From NCBI GenBank assembly GCA_018725455.1, contig QLUN01000060.1:1-5917 (forward strand): a DNA stretch of 5,917 bases, given 5' to 3'. The notes beneath the pieces were generated by a model. The model worked only from the letters and a program-made list of their open reading frames with translations. It did no database searches and had not been told where the DNA came from. A program made the translations under genes and the position numbers. Shown here in pieces: positions 1 to 5,594 of the stretch (position 1 is the stretch's first letter; every line of letters starts with the position of its first letter). The DNA is from Chloroflexota bacterium (GTDB taxonomy: Bacteria; Chloroflexota; Dehalococcoidia; SZUA-161; SpSt-899).

Positions 1-23
1 GTTGCAACGGTTTTGTCATTCAT
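1..23 (-). CDS. Start of an unidentified gene, cut by the window edge
   Basis: Only seven codons are visible (MNDKTVA). The gene starts at an ATG at 23-21 and runs off the left edge. The start is supported by a purine-rich Shine-Dalgarno-like stretch (AGAGGTGA, about 27-34) four nucleotides upstream. A second in-window ATG at 19-17 is in another frame and is worse spaced. The gene follows the truncated DUF2325 remnant and has the same orientation as the haem operon, so it may be the gene that originally followed DUF2325 here. No function can be assigned from seven residues. Confidence 0.5.
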
Positions 24-35
24 TTTTCACCTCTT

Positions 36-140
36 TATCACCCCCCTTTTCTAGCAATGGGACAACTCTCTGATCATCAATTCAAACCCCTGGCAAACTC
101 GATTAGTTCCCTCCGGAACATGCTCAGGCTGGGGCTGCGT
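36..140. repeat. Left copy of the ~105-bp direct repeat flanking the operon
   Basis: Positions 36-140 align without gaps to 5656-5760 in the same orientation, with 11 mismatches counted by eye (about 90% identity). The repeat covers the last codons of the DUF2325-type gene, its TGA stop overlapping a following ATG, and the start of the downstream spacer including a G-rich ribosome-binding-like stretch. Similarity ends near 146 on one side and near 32-36 on the other. Confidence 0.9.
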
Positions 141-275
141 TGGTAAATTAGTAATGGCGTCAGTATGATCGATAGGCAAAAGGGAATACAAGTGGCCGAA
201 GATCCAGCCGCACCATCCATTGGGTTTACGGACTTGCTTCCCTAACATCTTCAGCAATCCACCTGCTAGTCCCAC
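51..275 (-). pseudogene. Chimeric short ORF: methyltransferase-like start joined to a DUF2325 remnant
   Basis: A 74-codon frame starts at GTG 275. Its first ~35 residues (with GKQVRKPNGWCGWIFG) resemble the start of class I SAM methyltransferases, which often begin with a K/R-Q-x-R-K-P-S/N-G-x-x-G pattern. None of the SAM-binding motifs follow. From about residue 42 onward the frame crosses the 105-bp repeat shared with the right flank, in a different frame from the DUF2325 coding frame, and it ends at TAG 51-53. I read it as a gene fragment cut off by a recombination junction near 140-146. The methyltransferase resemblance comes from memory of the family and is weak. A real small protein is possible but unlikely, as no strong ribosome-binding site precedes the GTG. 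Confidence 0.4.
77..137 (-). pseudogene. Truncated C-terminal remnant of a DUF2325-type gene
   Basis: In the minus frame that ends with TGA at 79-77, the sequence reads RSPSLSMFRRELIEFARGLN and stop. The intact gene at the right edge ends RSSSLSMFRRELIEFTRGSN. The match covers the last ~20 codons only. Upstream of about 140 the similarity is lost and the sequence becomes the methyltransferase-like fragment, so there is no start and no DUF2325 core. The two copies differ at both silent and amino-acid-changing positions, so the duplication is not very recent or one copy is decaying. Confidence 0.6.
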
Positions 276-327
276 TTTTCCATCCGGGCATTCGGAGAGT
301 CAGACGGCGAAGCACAACCCCTTCAAC

Positions 328-867
328 CTAACGATTTGCATACTTGTAGAACCGCGCGGCATACTCCCACACCTTCGGTTTATCCATGCTGTAGCGATAG
401 GGAATCTCGTCGCTTCCCATCACCCGGCGGTAGAAATTGAGCAGGCTCTCTCGGTCCTCAGCGCTCAGCCTGGTGGGGATCTGTTCGCCGCCGAGCACTT
501 TGCCGTAGATGGGCGGTTTGGCGAACAGCGCGGCAAACTCCTTCAGATACTCCAGCCCTCCGGTGAATCGGCCGAAGTAGTAGGCGCCGCCGATGTCGAG
601 TGCCACCACGAAGATCCCGACCTTCTTTTCGGCCAGCACATCCTTGTTCTTGGTGACAAAGGCGGTGACGCTCTCCAGAATCTGATCGTTGCGGTAGATG
701 GGACTGCCGATGATAACCATGTCGTAGGCGGACAGATCGAAATCCTCCCCGATCCGGGTTACCGTGACATCCTCCATATCGTTAAACCCCTCCAGCCGCT
801 CTCCGATCCACGCCGCGACCTGCGCGGTTGAGCCGTAGACCGTGTCGTAAGTGATCAATGTACGCAT
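328..867 (-). CDS. HemG-like flavodoxin, probable partner of the haem-degrading radical SAM enzyme
   Basis: This is a 179-residue single-domain flavodoxin. The N-terminus (TYDTVYGSTAQVA, residues 6-18) carries the FMN phosphate-binding loop T-x-Y-G-S-T after strand 1. IIGSPIY (about 57-63) is the second FMN-contacting loop, and LAEKKVGIFVVAL forms the central strand. The length and the C-terminal region (GG-E...V.EYAARF) fit the HemG/flavodoxin_5 group better than classical short flavodoxins. The ATG at 867 is chosen because AGGAG (873-877) lies five nucleotides upstream; extension to 1002 would only overrun the upstream gene. It overlaps the radical SAM gene by 13 nt, implying coupled translation. 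Family members oxidise protoporphyrinogen (HemG) or serve anaerobic haem breakdown (HmuF of Fusobacterium). Beside ChuW, I infer electron supply or reduction of the linear tetrapyrrole; a HemG role remains possible. Confidence 0.85.
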   Translation of the reverse strand: MRTLITYDTVYGSTAQVAAWIGERLEGFNDMEDVTVTRIGEDFDLSAYDMVIIGSPIYRNDQILESVTAFVTKNKDVLAEKKVGIFVVALDIGGAYYFGRFTGGLEYLKEFAALFAKPPIYGKVLGGEQIPTRLSAEDRESLLNFYRRVMGSDEIPYRYSMDKPKVWEYAARFYKYANR

Positions 868-2450
868 TGTTGCTCCTTTCTGCTGTATTTGGAATAGTAG
901 TCGATCATCCCTTGCGCCAGGTTGACGTGCCAGAACTCCCCTGCCACGGTGAGCTCGATCCAACCGTCGTCGGCACGCTCGATCAGCCCGATCCTCTCCC
1001 ACTGGGCAAGCAGGGGATCTATCAACCCGTTGAGATCGCAGCCGTGCCTCTCTGAAAGCATAGCAAGATTCAGCGCGCCTTCGTCTATCTGACCGGCTAT
1101 CGCCTGGAAGAGGGGCGCATCATCCGGAAGACGCATCGCTGTGGCGACCGGCTTGTCCCCGGCGGCGAGCCGCGCATAGTAATCCTTCAGCTCCCCCTCT
1201 TGAAAGAAGCGGTAGCCGTGCAGCAGCCCGCCAGCGCCGCAGCCGAGCGGGATGCAGACCCCGCCGTGGCGGACGAATCGGTTGTAACGGCTGCGATCCT
1301 TCACTGTACGCCCCCAATGGCTCATGGAGAGACGTTTAAACCGCGCGGAGGCGAGCATCTCCCGACCAGTTGCGAACATCCGCGCCTGCAGCGGGATGTC
1401 CGCCGGTGCAGCGACCTTCCCCGCCTCGATGGCGGTGCTCAGGGGTCTCCCGGAGAAGATGTTCAACTGATAGAGCGACACCCCGTCGATCAGCGTCTCC
1501 TCGATCAGGGTTCGTACGTCCTCCTCCCAGATCGCCAGCGTCTGGCCGGACAAGCCGTAGATGAGGTCGATCGCCACGGGTCCCTGGTCCAGTTCGCAGA
1601 CGCGGTTCAGCGCATCGATCGTCTCTTGCCGGTCGAGCACCCGCCCCATCTGGCGACGCACTTGCGTATCGAAGCTCTGCACCCCGAAGGAGAACCGGTT
1701 GGCCCCACCTTCGATGCAGGCCTCCATCTTCTCATCGGTGAACCCGTACAGTCTCCCCTCGACCGTGATCTCGCAGTCGTTGCTGAGCGGGAGGATGCCG
1801 GCAATCGCGGAAAGCAGTCGCTTGAGGTCACCGGCCTCTAGATCGGTGGGGGTACCCCCACCGAGATAGACGGCGTGAATCGGATGACTCACCACAGCCG
1901 CGTCGCTTGAGATCAGCTTCAGCTCGTGGAGGAGCGCGTCGGTGTAGCGGGCGCTGTCACCCGGTCGAACCGGGTAGCGGTAGAACCCGCAGTAGAGACA
2001 GTGATTTCGGCAGAACGGGATGTGGATGTACACCGTCCGTCCGCGGGAGTGGTCCGGCCGGTTTACCAGCTCCTGCCAGGTTGACAGAACCTGCTCCTCG
2101 GCGAGGAACTCCCCGCTCGCACCGGCGTGCACCGCCCTCTTGCGGGCAAAGGCGTGACCGAGAGGGTCGACACCCTCTCTGGCCCAGAACCATTCTTCAT
2201 CTTCGGTAAGCCCGGTCGTATAGCGATAGACCTCCCCTTCATTGATCCGCGCCGGGGGCGCCGCATCGGAGGAGGAATGATCACCGCTATTCCCGCCCAT
2301 CGCCTTGGCCTTGTACTGAGCGAGCAGCTCGACGGTTATCGTATCCATACCTTGGCTGCGTGCGTGCTCCTCCACACCCCGCTCGGCCATCGACCGCACG
2401 AACGGAGGAACCCGCTTGAGGTATTGCTGTGCCTCTTTCGTCCATTCCAT
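855..2450 (-). CDS. chuW: ChuW/HutW-type radical SAM haem-degrading methyltransferase with N-terminal PCP_red domain
   Basis: The 531-residue protein has two parts. Residues 1-48 (EWTKEAQQYLKRVPPFVRSM... then ITVELL) match the PCP_red domain, known as the C-terminal domain of the dark protochlorophyllide reductase subunit BchB/ChlB. After a Ser/Ala/Pro-rich linker (~50-68) comes a HemN-like radical SAM enzyme. The 4Fe-4S motif CxxxCxxC is C147, C151 and C154, followed by GF. SAM-binding GGGTP is at 197-201, and FGVQSF is at 255-260. The signatures EITVEGRLYGF (227-237), HWGRT...RYN (378-390) and GCGAGG (403-408) point to ChuW/HutW rather than coproporphyrinogen dehydrogenase HemN, which has an E-x-D/N-P type motif at the first position. 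Characterised ChuW uses SAM radical chemistry to methylate and open haem without oxygen, giving anaerobilin and free iron. GGAGG lies about nine nucleotides before the ATG. The gene follows the ABC ATPase by 17 nt and overlaps the flavodoxin gene. The PCP_red fusion is the unusual part. Confidence 0.85.
   Translation of the reverse strand: MEWTKEAQQYLKRVPPFVRSMAERGVEEHARSQGMDTITVELLAQYKAKAMGGNSGDHSSSDAAPPARINEGEVYRYTTGLTEDEEWFWAREGVDPLGHAFARKRAVHAGASGEFLAEEQVLSTWQELVNRPDHSRGRTVYIHIPFCRNHCLYCGFYRYPVRPGDSARYTDALLHELKLISSDAAVVSHPIHAVYLGGGTPTDLEAGDLKRLLSAIAGILPLSNDCEITVEGRLYGFTDEKMEACIEGGANRFSFGVQSFDTQVRRQMGRVLDRQETIDALNRVCELDQGPVAIDLIYGLSGQTLAIWEEDVRTLIEETLIDGVSLYQLNIFSGRPLSTAIEAGKVAAPADIPLQARMFATGREMLASARFKRLSMSHWGRTVKDRSRYNRFVRHGGVCIPLGCGAGGLLHGYRFFQEGELKDYYARLAAGDKPVATAMRLPDDAPLFQAIAGQIDEGALNLAMLSERHGCDLNGLIDPLLAQWERIGLIERADDGWIELTVAGEFWHVNLAQGMIDYYSKYSRKEQQCVH
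873..877 (-). promoter_or_regulatory. Ribosome-binding site fixing the flavodoxin start
   Basis: AGGAG on the minus strand lies five nucleotides before the ATG at 867 and inside the end of the radical SAM gene. It rules out the longer reading frame that begins at 1002. Confidence 0.75.
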
Positions 2451-2467
2451 CCTAACTTACCTCCATC

Positions 2468-3256
2468 CTAATTCACCGCCACCGCAACCGGTGCCAGCGG
2501 GACAATATGCGGCCGGCCGGAATTGCCGTTGATCGCCACCTCCACCTCGTAGACCGTCCTGATCGTCTCTTCGGTGATCACATCGGCGGGCGAACCGATA
2601 TCGTAGATCTCCCCGCGGCGCAGGCAGACGATCGTGTCGGAGAAGCGGGAGGCCATGTTCAGATCATGGATCGCCATCACCACCGCGATCTCGCGTTCGG
2701 TCGCAACCATGCGCACGATCTGCAGCACCTCGAGTTGGTGCTTGATATCAAGATTGCTCGTCGGCTCATCGAGGAGGAGAACCTGCGGCTGCTGGGCGAG
2801 CGCCCGCGCGATCAGCACGCGCTGCCGTTCTCCGCCGGAGAGCTCGTTAAACTGACGAAGCGCAAACTCCTCCAGCCCCATCAGGGCGATCGCCTCGGCG
2901 ACGACCTCTTTGTCCTGGGGACTGATCCCCCAGCTTACGTACGGCCTGCGCCCCAGGAGCACGGTGTCGAAGACCGAGACCGGGAACGAATGCGCAGCGC
3001 TCTGCGGCACGTAGCCCACGGAGCGGGCGATCTCCTTCAACCCGATCCTGCTCACATCCTTTCCGGCGACGATCACGACGCCGCCTTTCGGCTTCAGTAT
3101 CCGGTTGATGCACTTGAGGAGCGTTGTCTTGCCGGAGCCGTTCGGCCCGACTAGGCTCACTACCTCGCTGCCGTCAATCGTAAGGATCGCGTCACGCAAT
3201 GCTCTGCGGGAACCATAACTGAAACTGATTCCATTAATTTCTAGTTTTACTGCCAA
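2468..3256 (-). CDS. ABC transporter ATPase of the iron-siderophore/haem/cobalamin import family
   Basis: This is the 262-residue cytoplasmic ATPase that powers the importer. All motifs are intact: Walker A GPNGSGKTT (37-45), Q-loop Gln85, signature LSGGE (139-143), Walker B VLLLDEP (159-165), D-loop SNLD (167-170) and switch His197 (AIHDLN). The family resemblance is to FepC/BtuD/HmuV ATPases (YVPQS, LLGRRPY, SNLDIKHQLEVL). The start is TTG at 3256, preceded four nucleotides away by a strong AGGAGGAGGG. The only ATG just upstream is in the permease frame. It overlaps the permease gene by 10 nt, and a 17-nt gap separates it from the radical SAM gene. The sequence does not tell haem from siderophore or corrinoid; haem is inferred from the neighbours. 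Confidence 0.95.
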   Translation of the reverse strand: MAVKLEINGISFSYGSRRALRDAILTIDGSEVVSLVGPNGSGKTTLLKCINRILKPKGGVVIVAGKDVSRIGLKEIARSVGYVPQSAAHSFPVSVFDTVLLGRRPYVSWGISPQDKEVVAEAIALMGLEEFALRQFNELSGGERQRVLIARALAQQPQVLLLDEPTSNLDIKHQLEVLQIVRMVATEREIAVVMAIHDLNMASRFSDTIVCLRRGEIYDIGSPADVITEETIRTVYEVEVAINGNSGRPHIVPLAPVAVAVN

Positions 3257-4335
3257 TATTCCCTCCTCCTGACCATCAGCAAGTAGAAGAAGAACGGCGC
3301 GCCGACGAACGAGATGACGATGCCCACCGGAATTATCACCGGCGAGACGATCGTGCGGCCGATGGTGTCTGCTATCACAAGCAAGAGTGCCCCCATCGCT
3401 ATTGACGCCGGCAAGAGGAAGCGATGATCAGCTCCGATCAACAGGCGCGTGATATGCGGTGCGACAAGCCCGACGAACGCAATCAACCCGGTGAAGGTGA
3501 TGATGCTCGCCGCGATAAGCGATGCCAAGAGCATAGACACGGTGCGCACCCGGCCACAATTAACCCCCAGGCTCTTGCTGACCTCATCACCGCCGCAGGC
3601 CATTGCATTGAGGTCCCACGAGTATCTGATCATTATCGGAATGCAGATGAGGAGCACGATGGCCACGGTGGCGATATTCACCCATGACGAGCCGGTGAGG
3701 GAACCGAACATCCAATGAACCACCGCTACCAGCTCCCCTTCCGTGGCGACGAACTGCAACAGCCCGGTCGCGGCGCCGAAGAAGCTCATCAGCGCGATTC
3801 CTACCAGCAGGAACGACTCCGGCGTCACCCCGCGCAACCGCGCCACACCCAGAATGAGAAGCGAGGTACCCATGGCGAAGAGGAATGCGTTAGTCATAAC
3901 TACATACCGCCCCATGCCGATCAACCCGAACCCGGCGATGATAGCGAGCGATGCCCCCAGGGCGGCCCCTGAGGCAACACCGATGGTGAACGGGCACACC
4001 AACGGATTCCGCAACGCCCCTTGCATCGCTGCTCCGGCGATCGCCAGACCGCCCCCGGCGAGGATCCCCATCACGATCCGCGGGAGCCGCAGGTGCCCGA
4101 CGATGACATCGGCCATCGGATCGACCGTTAGCCCACTCCAGGGGGCTATGCGGGCAACGATCGAACGAGCAACCGCACCTACCCCCAAATCCACCCCCCC
4201 TATGGTGGTGGCCACCAGGGCCACCACCACTAGAAGGGCGAGGATCAACAAACTGGCCAAGATCTTCCTGGCGGTGAATCGGCTGTAAGCCTCACTGCTT
4301 GACGAAGCACAGATAGCGACAGGTTGCTTAATCAT
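3247..4335 (-). CDS. FecCD/BtuC-type ABC permease for haem or an iron complex
   Basis: This is a 362-residue integral membrane subunit, a usual length for the family (about 330-360) with a slightly long cytoplasmic N-terminus. About ten hydrophobic segments can be seen, the first at residues 25-46. Family signatures are RLPRI (83-87) leading into the glycine-rich segment LAGGGLAIAGAAMQGALRNP (92-111), GVASGAALGASLAI (119-132), the ATPase-coupling loop GDEVSKSLGV (249-258), FVGLVAPHITR (287-297) and GAPFFFYLL (345-353). It would act as a homodimer with two ATPase subunits. The ATG overlaps the TGA of the binding-protein gene (ATGA, 4-nt overlap). No good Shine-Dalgarno sequence precedes it, so translation probably depends on coupling. 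Substrate specificity cannot be read directly. Confidence 0.95.
   Translation of the reverse strand: MIKQPVAICASSSSEAYSRFTARKILASLLILALLVVVALVATTIGGVDLGVGAVARSIVARIAPWSGLTVDPMADVIVGHLRLPRIVMGILAGGGLAIAGAAMQGALRNPLVCPFTIGVASGAALGASLAIIAGFGLIGMGRYVVMTNAFLFAMGTSLLILGVARLRGVTPESFLLVGIALMSFFGAATGLLQFVATEGELVAVVHWMFGSLTGSSWVNIATVAIVLLICIPIMIRYSWDLNAMACGGDEVSKSLGVNCGRVRTVSMLLASLIAASIITFTGLIAFVGLVAPHITRLLIGADHRFLLPASIAMGALLLVIADTIGRTIVSPVIIPVGIVISFVGAPFFFYLLMVRRREYWQ
3261..3270 (-). promoter_or_regulatory. Strong ribosome-binding site before a TTG start
   Basis: AGGAGGAGGG on the minus strand lies four nucleotides before TTG 3256-3254 and inside the end of the permease gene. It is the main reason for calling the rare TTG as the ATPase start. 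A strong site may compensate for the weak start codon. Confidence 0.7.
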
Positions 4336-5411
4336 AGCGCTGGGTAAACGAAGGTTCCTGGGAACCTTTGCCCGTGGAACCGCTCGTAGTAATCCTGCAG
4401 AACCTCGTCCGGATCGATATCAGCGAAGAGTTCCGGGTGGAAGATCCGCGCGAAGTAGAGCGCGCCGATGAACTTATCCGGTCCGGTCCCGATCGCCGGT
4501 GAGACCACATAGACGCGGCCGTCGCGTACGGCGTCCAGCTTCTCCCAACCCGGCCGATCGATGAACACGGCCAGAAAATCACCGGCAGGAGCGCGGTCGG
4601 TGACGCCATGCCCCAGCGGAGCGCGGCGGGAATCCTCCAGGATGACCTGCGGGTTCCGCTCCAGCACCGTCTCCGGATCCACGGTGATGAACGGTCGCCC
4701 GGCATCGGCGAAGATATTGACGCCACCGGCCATCTCGATCAGCAGATTCCAGTCGCTGCCCGGCCCGAAGCTGCGGAATTTACCGGTGTGGTGTTCGGCG
4801 TAAGCCCGTACTCGCTCCCCTTGTGGAAGTCCGGCAATTCGCTCCTCTATCAGGTTCAAGATATCCTGATAGAAGGCGACCAACTGGTCGGCCCGCTCGC
4901 CCTGCCCGAAGATCGTCCCCAGCTTCCCGATATCCTGGAACATGGTAGCGAAGCGGAAGGAGTCTATCCCCACCACCGCGATCCCGGCCGGAGCAAGCGC
5001 TGCAACGATCTTTTCGAGATCGACAGCCGGATGCGTGCCCCAGGTCAACACGATCTGCGGGTTAAGCGCGATCACGGCCTCGTAATTTATCTCGGCGTGT
5101 GCAGCCATCGCCACCTGCGGCAGCTTGCTCAGCTCCCCCCAAAATGCGGGGTTTTTTGCCACAATACCGCTTATACCGACGATCCGATCGGCCACGCCCA
5201 ATGCGCGCATGATCGAGACCGTACCTGTATTGAGAACAATGACCCGCTCGACCGGATAGGGTATCTCTACCACCCTTCCCGCAGAATCAACGATCTCTAT
5301 GCGAGTTTCAACAGTTGGCTCTGGTGCTGGTGCTGGCGGCGGGCAGCCAATGGCTAACAAGCTGATGGCTAACAATGATGCCAGCAGAACTAACAATCCT
5401 TTCTTTTTCAC
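4332..5411 (-). CDS. Lipoprotein substrate-binding protein of the ABC importer (FecB/BtuF type)
   Basis: The 359-residue extracytoplasmic receptor feeds the permease. It starts with a basic N-terminus (MKKKG), a hydrophobic core (6-21) and a lipobox LAIGC, so Cys23 should be lipidated after signal peptidase II cleavage. A Pro/Ala-rich tether (PPPAPAPEP, 24-32) links it to a Peripla_BP_2 fold. Typical family segments are GRVVEIPYPVERVIVLN (45-61), ALNPQIVLTWG (115-125) in lobe 1, and SFGPGSDWNLLIEMAGG (214-230) with TVDPETVLERNPQVIL (243-258) in lobe 2. The start is GTG at 5411, with AGGAG six nucleotides upstream. It is the first gene of the operon. Tyr110 and several His residues (105, 127, 207, 208) could be haem ligands, but no known haem-ligand motif is clear. 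A siderophore or corrinoid remains possible. Confidence 0.93.
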   Translation of the reverse strand: MKKKGLLVLLASLLAISLLAIGCPPPAPAPEPTVETRIEIVDSAGRVVEIPYPVERVIVLNTGTVSIMRALGVADRIVGISGIVAKNPAFWGELSKLPQVAMAAHAEINYEAVIALNPQIVLTWGTHPAVDLEKIVAALAPAGIAVVGIDSFRFATMFQDIGKLGTIFGQGERADQLVAFYQDILNLIEERIAGLPQGERVRAYAEHHTGKFRSFGPGSDWNLLIEMAGGVNIFADAGRPFITVDPETVLERNPQVILEDSRRAPLGHGVTDRAPAGDFLAVFIDRPGWEKLDAVRDGRVYVVSPAIGTGPDKFIGALYFARIFHPELFADIDPDEVLQDYYERFHGQRFPGTFVYPAL

Positions 5412-5417
5412 TTTTAT

Positions 5418-5422
5418 CTCCT
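5418..5422 (-). promoter_or_regulatory. Ribosome-binding site supporting the GTG start of the binding protein
   Basis: AGGAG within an A-rich leader lies six nucleotides before GTG 5411-5409. The 40 nt between the MITE-like insertion and the start codon contain only this site and A-rich sequence. Confidence 0.75.
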
Positions 5423-5443
5423 TTCTTTTTTTAGTTTTGCCTT

Positions 5444-5451
5444 CTTTGAGT
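5444..5451. repeat. Left target-site duplication, CTTTGAGT
   Basis: CTTTGAGT directly abuts the left end (GTAACTA...) of the 114-bp insertion and is repeated exactly at its right end. Confidence 0.85.
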
Positions 5452-5471
5452 GTAACTACTCAGTTGCAAAG

Positions 5472-5500
5472 CTGATAAATGTAGGGGCTTGATTCATCAA
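5472..5500 (-). promoter_or_regulatory. Possible weak sigma70-type promoter inside the MITE-like element
   Basis: On the minus strand, TTGATG (5500-5495) and TATCAG (5477-5472) are separated by 17 nt. Each matches the -35/-10 consensus at four of six positions. It is placed about 60 nt upstream of the binding-protein GTG. The -35 hexamer overlaps one arm of a hairpin. Matches of this quality arise by chance, so this is a suggestion only. No Fur- or DtxR-like operator was recognised nearby. Confidence 0.2.
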
Positions 5501-5530
5501 GCCCGCGGGTCGGATGAATCCGAACCCTAC
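5481..5530. repeat. Head-to-head pair of GTAG-headed hairpins (REP/BIME-like)
   Basis: Hairpin 1 pairs GGGCTTGAT (5485-5493) with ATCAAGCCC (5496-5504). Hairpin 2 pairs GGGTCGGAT (5507-5515) with ATCCG-A-ACCC (5518-5527), leaving one bulged A. Each hairpin is headed by GTAG on its own strand, so the unit runs from GTAGGG to CCCTAC with the palindrome CCCGCGGG at its centre. The two halves match at 22 of 29 positions, and the differences in the stems are largely compensatory. This is the layout of bacterial REP pairs recognised by RAYT transposases through a GTAG-type tetranucleotide. Confidence 0.7.
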
Positions 5531-5565
5531 AAGGTCTGTGCCTGTGTGCCTACCTGAATAGTTAC

Positions 5566-5573
5566 CTTTGAGT
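5566..5573. repeat. Right target-site duplication, CTTTGAGT
   Basis: This is an exact copy of 5444-5451 abutting the right end of the 114-bp insertion. Removing the element and one copy restores a continuous site. Confidence 0.85.
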
Positions 5574-5594
5574 TATTCAGGTACAGCAGTTTGT

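Larger units (their letters stand above)
5452..5565. mobile_element. 114-bp MITE-like insertion with 12-bp terminal inverted repeats (IS66-like ends)
   Basis: The left end is GTAACTACTCAG, and the right end read inwards on the other strand is GTAACTATTCAG (11 of 12 identical). An exact 8-bp direct repeat, CTTTGAGT, sits immediately outside both ends. Terminal repeats starting GTAA together with an 8-bp duplication are the hallmark of the IS66 family. The element is far too short to encode a transposase, so I infer a non-autonomous derivative mobilised in trans. The interior holds a 50-bp double-hairpin core and no ORF. It lies between the DUF2325-type gene and the operon, ending 40 nt from the first start codon. 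The family assignment is inference; the repeats are directly visible. Confidence 0.8.

Noticed and set aside
276..327. Rho-independent terminator after the flavodoxin
   Set aside because: Only a weak imperfect palindrome (CCGAATGCCCGG) is present, without a following T-run on the minus strand.
220..831. 203-codon open frame on the plus strand opposite the flavodoxin
   Set aside because: It lies antisense to a clear flavodoxin, has no recognisable domain, and arises from the GC-rich codon pattern of the true gene.
868..1002. Longer N-terminus for the flavodoxin (start at 1002)
   Set aside because: The extra 45 residues are Arg-rich, overlap the ChuW-like gene, and precede the conserved strand 1 of the fold. 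The ATG at 867 has its own AGGAG.
1200..1841. 213-codon plus-strand frame opposite the radical SAM gene
   Set aside because: Low-complexity Arg/Pro/His-rich composition antisense to conserved radical SAM motifs; a shadow frame.
855..2450. Naming the radical SAM protein HemN (coproporphyrinogen dehydrogenase)
   Set aside because: EITVEGRLYGF, HWGRT...RYN and GCGAGG are ChuW/HutW-like. The haem-type ABC and flavodoxin neighbours also favour breakdown over synthesis, though HemN-family ancestry is shared.
4608..5357. 249-codon plus-strand frame opposite the binding-protein gene
   Set aside because: It is antisense to a well-supported lipoprotein gene and shows no domain or good start signal.
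2468..5411. Calling the transporter a vitamin B12 importer (BtuFCD)
   Set aside because: The subunits belong to the same superfamily and B12 cannot be excluded from sequence, but no corrinoid gene or cobalamin riboswitch was seen in the upstream region.
5551..5583. Terminator for the DUF2325-type gene
   Set aside because: The 10-bp stem has a long 13-nt loop and no U-tract on the minus-strand transcript; it is better explained by mobile-element ends.
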